Positions 57,664 to 64,000 of a stretch of 64,000 nucleotides of DNA are shown here, piece after piece; the stretch's first letter is position 1, and every line of letters begins with the position of its first letter. The stretch lies in NCBI RefSeq assembly GCF_038957035.1, contig NZ_CP152412.1, positions 2,414,501-2,478,500 on the forward strand, given 5' to 3'. Source of the stretch: Bradyrhizobium sp. B097 (GTDB taxonomy: Bacteria; Pseudomonadota; Alphaproteobacteria; Rhizobiales; Xanthobacteraceae). A program made the translations under genes and the position numbers. The notes under the pieces were generated by a model. The model ran no database searches. It was not told where the DNA came from and worked only from the letters and a program-made list of their open reading frames with translations.

Positions 57664-59796
57664 CTACACGCTGCCGACGGTCTTCAGCCGGGCCCGCGGA
57701 TGGATCTCGGCCTGCGACAAAACGGTGGTCTGCGAGCGGAACCGCTCCACCAGTGAGCGAACGAACGGCCGGATCGCGGCCGAGGTCACCAGTACCGGCG
57801 CCTCGCCCTCGCGCGCCGCCTGCTCGAAGGCGTTGCGCACGGCGGTCATGAATTCCGACAGCTTCGAAGGCTGCATCGCCAGGCTGCGGTCGTCGCCTTG
57901 GCCGACGATCGACTCGGCGAACGCCTGTTCCCAGCGCGCCGACAGCGCGATCAGCGGCAGATAGCCGTTCGGCGAGGTGTTCTGGGCGCAGATCTGGCGC
58001 GCCAGCCGGGCGCGGACATGTTCGACCATGGTGGCCGGATTGCGCGAGAACGCCAGCGCGTCGGCGATGCCCTCGAGGATGGTGGAAAGGTCGCGGATGG
58101 AAATCCGCTCGGAGAGCAGCAATTGCAGCACGCGCTGGATGCCCGACATCGTAACCTGGCTCGGCACGATGTCCTTGATCAGCTCGCCCTGCTCCTTCGG
58201 CAGGTCCTTCAGCAGCTTCTGCACCTCGCCGTAGGACAGCAAGTCCGCCATGTTGGTCTTGAGCAACTCGGTCAGGTGGGTCGACAGCACGGTCGCGGCG
58301 TCGACCACGGTGTAGCCCTTCAGCGCGGCCTCTTCCTTCAGGCCGGCATCGACCCAGGTCGCCGGCAGGCCGAAGGTCGGTTCGATGGTGTGGATGCCCG
58401 GCAGCTGCACCTGGTTGCCGGCAGGGTCCATGACCATGAACTGGCTCGGCCAGATCTTGCCGGTGCCGGCGTCGACTTCCTTGATCTTGATGACGTAGCT
58501 GTTGGCCTCGAGCTGCACATTGTCGAGGATGCGCACCGCCGGCATCACGAAGCCCATCTCGATCGCGAGCGAGCGGCGCAGCGCCTTGATCTGCTCGGTG
58601 AGGCGGTCGGTGCCGTCGGGGCCGTTGACCAGCGGCAGCAGCGCGTAGCCGAGCTCGATCTTGAGGTCGTCGATCTTCAGCGCGGCGGCAATCGGCTCTT
58701 CCGCGGCTGCCGCGGCGGCGGCCGCTGCTGCAGCGGGGGCGGCAGCAGCGGCGGCCTCGGCGGCGTTGGCGACCCGCTTCTTCTTGCGGGCGTTCCAGGC
58801 CAGCGCCGCGGCGCCGGAGCCGAGCGCCAGGAACGGCAGCGTCGGAATGCCCGGCAGCAGCGCCAGCACCAGCATGACGCCGGCCGACATGCCGAGCGCC
58901 TGCGGATAGCCGGAGAGCTGACGCATCAGCGCCTTGTCGGCGGCGCCGGTGATGCCGGCCTTGGAGACCAGCAGGCCGGCGGCGGTCGAGACGATCAGCG
59001 CCGGCACCTGGGTGACGAGGCCGTCGCCGACGGTCAGCACGGTGTAGGTGCGGGCGGCTTCACCGAAGGAAAGGCCCTGCTGGGCGACGCCGATGATGAT
59101 GCCGCCGACGATGTTGATGCCGACGATCAAAAGCCCGGCGATGGCATCGCCGCGGACGAATTTCGAGGCACCATCCATCGCGCCGAAGAAGCCGCTCTCG
59201 TCTTCCAGCGCCTTGCGGCGTTCCTTGGCGGCCTTCTCGTCGATCAGACCGGCGGACAGGTCGGCGTCGATCGCCATCTGCTTGCCGGGCATCGAGTCCA
59301 GTTGGAAGCGCGCCGCCACTTCGGCGATACGGCCCGAACCCTTGGTGATGACCACGAAGTTCACGATCACCAGGATCGCAAACACGATGATGCCGATCAC
59401 GAAGTTGCCGCCCATCACGAAGTTGCCGAAGGCCTCGATGACGTGCCCGGCAGCCGCCGTGCCCTCGTGGCCGTGGCTCAGGATCAGCCGGGTCGAGGCC
59501 ATGTTCAGCGACAGCCGCATCATGGTCGAGATCAGCAGGATGGTTGGGAACGACGAGAATTCCAGCGGCGCCTGGATGAACAGCGAGGTCATCAGGATCA
59601 GGATCGAGATCGTGATCGAGACCGCCAAAAAGAGGTCGAGCACGATCGAGGGCAGCGGCAGGATCAGCACCACCAGGATGGTGAGGACGCCGAGCGCCAG
59701 CGCGAGATCGCCGCGCTTTAAGATGTCGCCGATCTCGCCGAGGCTCGGCAATCCGCCCTTGCCTGCCGTGCCCTGACCCGCCGTGACGTCGACCAT
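57664..59796 (-). CDS. flhA: Flagellar export apparatus protein FlhA (710 aa)
   Basis: Integral membrane core of the flagellar type III export gate. ATG 59796 (GGAGAGCGGCTACC upstream) is preferred; a GTG at 59898 adds 34 atypical residues. About eight TM helices in the first 330 residues, with LPLPSIVLDLFLAVSITISI, MRLSLNMASTRLILSHGHEG, the FHIPEP-type GSGRIAEVAARFQLDSMPGK loop and DADLSAGLIDEKAAKERRKA. A striking Ala-rich linker (about 20 Ala) precedes the cytoplasmic domain, which shows ALRRSLAIEMGFVMPAVRIL and LPSL-like GYLPLIALSARWEQ. Family length is 690-720. Confidence 0.93.
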   Translation of the reverse strand: MVDVTAGQGTAGKGGLPSLGEIGDILKRGDLALALGVLTILVVLILPLPSIVLDLFLAVSITISILILMTSLFIQAPLEFSSFPTILLISTMMRLSLNMASTRLILSHGHEGTAAAGHVIEAFGNFVMGGNFVIGIIVFAILVIVNFVVITKGSGRIAEVAARFQLDSMPGKQMAIDADLSAGLIDEKAAKERRKALEDESGFFGAMDGASKFVRGDAIAGLLIVGINIVGGIIIGVAQQGLSFGEAARTYTVLTVGDGLVTQVPALIVSTAAGLLVSKAGITGAADKALMRQLSGYPQALGMSAGVMLVLALLPGIPTLPFLALGSGAAALAWNARKKKRVANAAEAAAAAAPAAAAAAAAAAAEEPIAAALKIDDLKIELGYALLPLVNGPDGTDRLTEQIKALRRSLAIEMGFVMPAVRILDNVQLEANSYVIKIKEVDAGTGKIWPSQFMVMDPAGNQVQLPGIHTIEPTFGLPATWVDAGLKEEAALKGYTVVDAATVLSTHLTELLKTNMADLLSYGEVQKLLKDLPKEQGELIKDIVPSQVTMSGIQRVLQLLLSERISIRDLSTILEGIADALAFSRNPATMVEHVRARLARQICAQNTSPNGYLPLIALSARWEQAFAESIVGQGDDRSLAMQPSKLSEFMTAVRNAFEQAAREGEAPVLVTSAAIRPFVRSLVERFRSQTTVLSQAEIHPRARLKTVGSV

Positions 59797-59968
59797 GGTA
59801 GCCGCTCTCCCCCGCGACTGGCGGCCGCGGCCGCCAAGCGTCTGCGCGACGGCCGCAGGGCCGCCGTTCCGAAAGTGAGGCACCGCGCTGGCGTTCACGG
59901 GGATCTCCGCCCGTTAGACGCGTTCGACGACACTCGACTTCACTCGGCAATTCTTGCCGGGTGTATGG

Positions 59969-59983
59969 TTAGCAAAGGGTTAA
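59969..59983 (-). promoter_or_regulatory. CtrA-like box upstream of flhA
   Basis: TTAGCAAAGGGTTAA matches TTAA-N7-TTAA with one mismatch (palindromic, so strand-independent). It lies about 170 bp before the flhA ATG. CtrA control of class II flagellar genes is well known in alphaproteobacteria; this site is a prediction. Confidence 0.4.
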
Positions 59984-60094
59984 TAAGTGCGTTTTGCGGG
60001 GGGGCGGGTCATCGCAGGGGCCGGACATGGGAAATCCCGGCCGGGACGGGCGGGTCGGGGCGCCCGGCTGTTCTTCGGAGTCGGTTCGCTGCCT

Positions 60095-60391
60095 CTATCT
60101 CAGCGCGCCGAGCACGACGCCCGATGCGGCGATGAGGCCGAGCGTGATGACGCTGGCACGCCACAGCAATTGCTGCCGGGCGGCACGCCGGTCGTGGAAG
60201 GCCAGCCAGTCGTGGACAAAGCCCGCGGGAATGTCGAACACCACGGCAAGCTCGTCGCGATAGTGCGTCTCATGCTCGCAATACATCGTGCGCACCGTTG
60301 CCACGCCCAGCCGCTCGAGCTCGCAATGCCACTGCCGGGCGTGCGCACCGTTGGTCCAACGATTTTCAAAGGGGATCGCGTGTGATTCCAT
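60095..60391 (-). CDS. Small membrane-anchored hypothetical protein (98 aa)
   Basis: GGAGGCTCGTC precedes ATG 60391. The soluble N-terminal part has MESHAIPFENRWTNGAHARQ, ERLGVATVRTMYCEHETHYR and DIPAGFVHDWLAFHDRRAAR; the C-terminus is a membrane helix WRASVITLGLIAASGVVLGA. Tail-anchored topology with the N-terminus in the cytoplasm is likely. Found as a small family in Bradyrhizobium; function unknown. Confidence 0.65.
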   Translation of the reverse strand: MESHAIPFENRWTNGAHARQWHCELERLGVATVRTMYCEHETHYRDELAVVFDIPAGFVHDWLAFHDRRAARQQLLWRASVITLGLIAASGVVLGALR

Positions 60392-60575
60392 GACGAGCCT
60401 CCAGCCCACCTCGAACCTCACGCGACAAGTCTAGCCGATTTTACGTGCTGGCGCGAGATCGGGGCCGCCTCGGGCTCGCGCCCCCGATGGCGCGATGGCG
60501 ATAACTCGTCCGGGCGCCATGGAGCGTTCCCGGCGGTCTGGCGCCGGGTCTCGCTCGGCCGTGCAGGGGCCGGCT

Positions 60576-60782
60576 CTAGGCGGGCTCAGCCCAACGGCGC
60601 CAATGCGTCGGCTGAATGTGGACGTGGTCATTTGAACCAACGACCCAGTCGGCGCCGTCCTTGTGACAGGGGAGCACGAGCGCATGGACCATTCCATCAT
60701 AGTCCAGGACGCAGACTTCGAGATCGCGGTCTGCTGGTGCAGTTGAAACGGGTAGCCATTCTGCGGGCAAGGTATGCATGAT
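60576..60782 (-). CDS. Small hypothetical protein (68 aa)
   Basis: GGAGGGTACATC precedes ATG 60782. The protein reads MHTLPAEWLPVSTAPADRDL, EVCVLDYDGMVHALVLPCHK and HVHIQPTHWRRW. The WxPxSxAPxDxDLEVxVxD...ALxxPCxxxxxxW pattern belongs to a widespread small rhizobial family with unknown role. It is cytoplasmic and beta-rich. Confidence 0.7.
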   Translation of the reverse strand: MMHTLPAEWLPVSTAPADRDLEVCVLDYDGMVHALVLPCHKDGADWVVGSNDHVHIQPTHWRRWAEPA

Positions 60783-61064
60783 GTACCCTCCGATGAAATG
60801 CCAGTGGTTCTCTCGGCGCGACCCATGGGGCGTAAGGCACCCTGGGGCGTGGAGCATCTGGCTTGACGCCAGCACGCGAGCGTCTGTCGCTCGCCAGTTC
60901 CGTCACAAGCAGCCCTGCCGGCCTGCGACGCACAATCCACCGTCCGAACGATCTTGGCACGGATGGCGGATGGCAAGTGTGAACCAGCTCGCACTGCTAT
61001 CAATCTTCTTCGACAGGATGATCACCGTCGAGCGATCGATATTCCTGGACGTCCGGACACTTTC

Positions 61065-61838
61065 TCAACGCGCATGCACAAGCACGATCAGTCCCGCCGC
61101 ACTCAACGCGGCGCCGGCGGCATAGCTGAGGCGGAGGCCGACCGGGAGCAGCTTCTCGCAAGCGACATAGACGGTGATGCCGACGATCCAGAGCAGGTTC
61201 ATTACGCCGCCGACGAACAGCAGCGCCATCAGGAACCAGCAGCAGCCCAGGCAGTAAAGGCCGTGCCGCAGCCCCATGTACAGCGCACCGGCCGTGCCCG
61301 GCCGCCAGTGCCGGCTCAGGAACAGTACCGGGCTCTGGCAGAAGCGCAGGCAGGCGCGTTTGAGCGGCGTGAACTGGTAGAGCCCGGCCAAGAGCAGAAC
61401 GCCGCCGGCGAGCGTCGCGCTTGTGCTCGCCATCGCCATCGACAAGCGGCCGGCGCGATCGAGCTGCCATTGCGCCAGCGTCGCGGCGAGGCTGAAGCCG
61501 GCCCAGATCACGAGATAGCCGCACAGGAATATCCAGGCCTCAGTGAGGGGAGACGGCGTTGCCGCTTGCTTGCGCTTCAGGGCCGCGAACAACAACACCA
61601 TCGGCGCCGCGCTCGAGACCATCATGGCGACCATCATCGTCAACCACATGACGAACACCAGCGCGGCATAGGATGGTGTCCACGGCATCGGATCCATCGG
61701 CATGTCCGCCATGCTCATGTCGATGCCGGCGCCGGCCAGGAGATAGGCCCAGGCCAACGCCATCACTGCGGCGATGCCGCCTGCAAAGATCAGGCGGTCA
61801 TGCCGCAGGGCGTGTTCGAGCGCCGATGTCTCGCTCAT
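61065..61838 (-). CDS. DUF2182 membrane protein (257 aa)
   Basis: Multi-pass inner-membrane protein with about seven helices. Features: WTPSYAALVFVMWLTMMVAM, MVSSAAPMVLLFAAL (Met-rich helix), QFTPLKRACLRFCQSPVLFL and GALYMGLRHGLYCLGCCWFL, where the conserved C-L-x-x-C and G-x-x-C-x-G-C-C-W motifs suggest copper or thiol chemistry. It follows the DUF1326 gene 45 bp upstream; this pair recurs in many proteobacteria. Biochemical role unknown. Confidence 0.85.
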   Translation of the reverse strand: MSETSALEHALRHDRLIFAGGIAAVMALAWAYLLAGAGIDMSMADMPMDPMPWTPSYAALVFVMWLTMMVAMMVSSAAPMVLLFAALKRKQAATPSPLTEAWIFLCGYLVIWAGFSLAATLAQWQLDRAGRLSMAMASTSATLAGGVLLLAGLYQFTPLKRACLRFCQSPVLFLSRHWRPGTAGALYMGLRHGLYCLGCCWFLMALLFVGGVMNLLWIVGITVYVACEKLLPVGLRLSYAAGAALSAAGLIVLVHAR

Positions 61839-61883
61839 GGTGGGATCCCAGCAGCCAAACGGCCGAACCGCGCCCGCGCCGTG

Positions 61884-62513
61884 TCAGGCAGCGACGCCGT
61901 CCGGCGTCTGCACGACGTTGGCGAGCGAGCTGTGCGAGCCCTTGGTCTCGTACTTGATCGCCCCGGTCGAGCGGATGTTGGCCGAGCCCACCTCCGCCGC
62001 CCGGTGCTCGAACCCCTCCGGCATCACCACCTGGATGCGATGCGGTGTGCCGGTCACCGGGTTCTTGATCGGCTCGACCTCGGTTTCCAGCACGCCCTTG
62101 GCGACGAGCTTCGCGACACGTCCATTCTTGTCGAAGGAGAATTCGATCGGGACGAACACCGGATCATGGATCTTGGTCACGATCAGGCTGAGGATCTGGA
62201 ACAGCGTCCCTTCGGCCGAATTCTTGCCGGAAAAGATGTTGAACAGGGCCTCGCGCTGCTCCGCCGTGGCGCGCTCGTCGATGATCGGCTGCATCTGCCC
62301 GTTGCCTTCATGCAGCGGGCCGGGAAATTCGACGGTTGCCGCGAAGACGAGGCCGTCGAGCTTGGTGCTGCCGAAATGCCCCTTGGTGATCCTCATGCCG
62401 ACCATGCCCTTGCAGGAACCATGCGTCGGCGGCGCATTGAAATCGCATGGGCAGCCAAATGCGCAATTGCAGTTCTTGATCCATTCGCCTTCGAGACGCC
62501 AGTCAGAAGCCAT
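61884..62513 (-). CDS. DUF1326 protein (209 aa)
   Basis: Soluble protein with the cysteine motif KNCNCAFGCPCDFNAPPTHG near the N-terminus, followed by GMRITKGHFGSTKLDGLVFA and ATAEQREALFNIFSGKNSAE. DUF1326 proteins commonly pair with DUF2182 membrane proteins, as here. The C-N-C-x(2)-G-C-P-C cluster looks like a metal-binding site. First gene of the pair. Confidence 0.85.
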   Translation of the reverse strand: MASDWRLEGEWIKNCNCAFGCPCDFNAPPTHGSCKGMVGMRITKGHFGSTKLDGLVFAATVEFPGPLHEGNGQMQPIIDERATAEQREALFNIFSGKNSAEGTLFQILSLIVTKIHDPVFVPIEFSFDKNGRVAKLVAKGVLETEVEPIKNPVTGTPHRIQVVMPEGFEHRAAEVGSANIRSTGAIKYETKGSHSSLANVVQTPDGVAA

Positions 62514-62782
62514 GGCAAACCTCCCTATGACCGTCGGTGAACGATGCAGGTTTCGAGAATTCCTTTCGCTTCAAAAAATTCCGGATCAATTCGAGCAGAC
62601 CGGGATCATAGCAGCAACCGGTCCGGCGGTACAGGAAGCGCTGACGCCCTATCGCCCAAACATTGCGGCAACGGAGGCGCACGGAGACGCTGGTCCAGGA
62701 GAGAGCACGGACGGGAATTGAACGTCCGAGCCTCGACGTCCGACGAAATGCCAAGCAAAGTCGCTTCGTGCCGGGGGATTCC

Positions 62783-63250
62783 ATGACAAGCCAAGAAGAC
62801 CGTGCGGCGGCAACGACCAGCAAACCCTGGATTGGTTGTTTCGGTGCCGTCGCGGCTTTCACCCTTTCGCTCGCGACGAGCGCTGTCGCAAAGCCTCCGA
62901 GCCAGGACGCCGCGATGATGCGGATGCTGGCGTGCGACGGCGAAGGCGTCAGGATGGAAGTCTATTTGCCACTGTCAGTCGCGTTCCCGCCGCACGGCCT
63001 GCGCGCCGGCCAGACGGTGATCGGCTACTACGCGCTCGATCTGACCGAGGCCAACAAGGGCAAGCCGCTTGAACCGGTCCGCGTCACGATGAGCGCGGAC
63101 AAGAAGACGGTGACTGTCGACCAATACACAAGGGGTCTGCCGCCGACACAGATTCCGGTCGGCGGCGGCACGGTCGATTTCGACCAGCGGTTTGCGAAAC
63201 GTGCCAAATGCGGCCCGTTCCAGTCGCAGGACCCGAATTTCGGGAATTGA
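62783..63250 (+). CDS. Exported hypothetical protein (155 aa)
   Basis: ATG 62783 follows GGGGGATTCC. Signal peptide-like GCFGAVAAFTLSLATSAVA (about residues 18-36). The mature part is beta-rich: DGEGVRMEVYLPLSVAFPPH, RAGQTVIGYYALDLTEANKG, VRVTMSADKKTVTVDQYTRG. Not recognised. Monocistronic between the DUF1326 gene and an MFS gene. Confidence 0.6.
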   Translation: MTSQEDRAAATTSKPWIGCFGAVAAFTLSLATSAVAKPPSQDAAMMRMLACDGEGVRMEVYLPLSVAFPPHGLRAGQTVIGYYALDLTEANKGKPLEPVRVTMSADKKTVTVDQYTRGLPPTQIPVGGGTVDFDQRFAKRAKCGPFQSQDPNFGN

Positions 63251-63321
63251 TGCGACACTAGCGGCGCCGAAATCCGGCGCCGGCGCTTGCCGTTTCAAGA
63301 GCGGCGTCCCCTTGCTGGCGC

Positions 63322-64000
63322 ATGCCTAATCTCTCGGCAATGTGGCTTGACCCGGAGGCAAATGCCGACGAAGTTCCGCGCGCCGTGGTAATTTCTTCTG
63401 AATATTCCCCTGAAGCCGCAGTGTTCATTCCCGACTCGCGCCGGGCATGGCTGCGCCTTGCCATCGCCGTGGTGATCGGCTCGCTCGGCAGCGTCGGCAT
63501 GTGGTCGGTTGTGGTGGCGTTGCCGGCGGTGCAGACCGACTTCGGCGCGACCCGCGGAACGGCGTCGCTCGCCTTCACGATGGTGATGCTCGGCTTCGGC
63601 CTCGGCCAGGTCGTGACCGGCAAGATCAGCGATCGCTACGGCATCGTCGCTGCGATCGGCGCCGGGATCGGCATTCTCGGCCTCGGCTACATCTGCGCCG
63701 GCTACGCGCCGTCGATCTGGGCCTTTATCCTGCTGCATTTCGCGATCGGCCTGTCGTCGGCCGCGACCTTTGGCCCCCTGATGGCGGAGGCCTCGCACTG
63801 GTTCGAGCGTTACCGCGGGCTCGCGGTCGCGATCGCCGCCAGCGGCAACTATGTCGGCGGCACGGTGTGGCCGCCGCTGGTCAATTTCGGGATGCAGAGC
63901 ATCGGCTGGCGCACCACTCATATCGCGATCGGCATCTTCACCGCGATCGCGATGGCGCTTGCGCTCGTGGTGCTGCGTTTGTTGATGGGGGCGGCGACCC
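63322..64000 (+). CDS. MFS transporter, N-terminal part (runs off the window)
   Basis: The frame continues to the window edge. Helices 1-6 are visible: WLRLAIAVVIGSLGSVGMWS, VVVALPAVQTDFGATRGTAS, the loop FGLGQVVTGKISDRYGIVAA (G-x-x-x-D-R), LGLGYICAGYAPSIWAFILL, HFAIGLSSAATFGPLMAEAS and YRGLAVAIAASGNYVGGTVW. This resembles the oxalate/formate- and monocarboxylate-type MFS permeases. Start uncertain: ATG 63322, ATG 63340 and GTG 63421 are in frame. The C-terminal half is missing. Confidence 0.8.
   Translation, partial: MPNLSAMWLDPEANADEVPRAVVISSEYSPEAAVFIPDSRRAWLRLAIAVVIGSLGSVGMWSVVVALPAVQTDFGATRGTASLAFTMVMLGFGLGQVVTGKISDRYGIVAAIGAGIGILGLGYICAGYAPSIWAFILLHFAIGLSSAATFGPLMAEASHWFERYRGLAVAIAASGNYVGGTVWPPLVNFGMQSIGWRTTHIAIGIFTAIAMALALVVLRLLMGAAT

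Noticed and set aside
57898..59721. 607-codon plus-strand frame opposite flhA
   Set aside because: Antisense shadow rich in Arg/Gln/His/Gly; flhA on the other strand is unmistakable.
60954..62540. 528-codon plus-strand frame opposite the DUF1326/DUF2182 pair
   Set aside because: Shadow composition; both minus-strand genes are recognisable families.
1..64000. CRISPR arrays and rRNA genes
   Set aside because: No regularly spaced repeat series and no 16S/23S/5S-like sequence was seen; the only repeats are palindromes, IS ends, att copies and the effector's internal units.

Overview
The window looks like chromosomal DNA of a Bradyrhizobium-type alphaproteobacterium (order Hyphomicrobiales). The clues are high GC, ctrA and chpT, a cheA(receiver)-cheW-cheY-cheB-cheR operon, fliI/fliJ/flhA, an EipA (DUF1134) gene, a DUF6894 protein, characteristic dispersed palindromes, a perfect EcfG-type stress promoter and a tts box (type III secretion promoter). 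The genus is inferred from content, not from a database match.

Layout. (1) 1-5.5 kb, core: end of a VOC-fold gene, small secreted or hypothetical proteins, a lytic transglycosylase, an S21 ribosomal protein started by TTG, and an acyl-CoA dehydrogenase, ending at tRNA-Gln(TTG). (2) 5.6-31.2 kb, genomic island: it opens with a tyrosine integrase translationally coupled to an excisionase-like gene beside tRNA-Gln. It holds a hipBA module whose hipA is split by a complete IS3-family element, a stretch of small and decayed genes (12-18 kb), a five-gene cluster (radical SAM, Gfo/Idh-like oxidoreductase, family 2 glycosyltransferase, MFS transporter, complete valyl-tRNA synthetase), a tts-box-preceded repeat protein that is a candidate type III effector, nested IS110 and IS6 remnants, and the tail of an AAA ATPase of the kind found in anticodon-nuclease defence proteins. 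(3) 31.2-35.7 kb, a small separate element: it is bounded by a 48-bp direct repeat of the 3' half of tRNA-Val(CAC) and carries its own integrase, an amidase and a HI1419/HI1420-type toxin-antitoxin pair with two palindromic operators. (4) 35.7-64 kb, core: coiled-coil membrane protein, EipA, YHS protein, CysQ, ChpT, the chemotaxis operon, a DUF350/YgiB-like/glutathionylspermidine-synthase-like operon, a secreted haem-motif protein with a sedolisin peptidase, ctrA, fliI-fliJ, an ECF sigma/RskA pair, flhA, a DUF1326-DUF2182 pair and the start of an MFS gene.

How the genes fit together. The right half is a cell-cycle and motility neighbourhood: ChpT is the phosphotransfer protein that feeds CtrA, and CtrA typically drives flagellar genes such as fliI/fliJ and flhA. 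Three GANTC methylation sites lie upstream of ctrA and a CtrA-like box lies upstream of flhA. The left-centre is acquired DNA with many frameshifts, IS insertions and truncations. Its most interesting intact part is 18.2-26.5 kb, where a full valyl-tRNA synthetase sits beside an exporter and modifying enzymes. This is the arrangement expected if the cluster makes a ValRS-directed antimetabolite and carries a resistant target copy; that is a hypothesis, not a demonstration.
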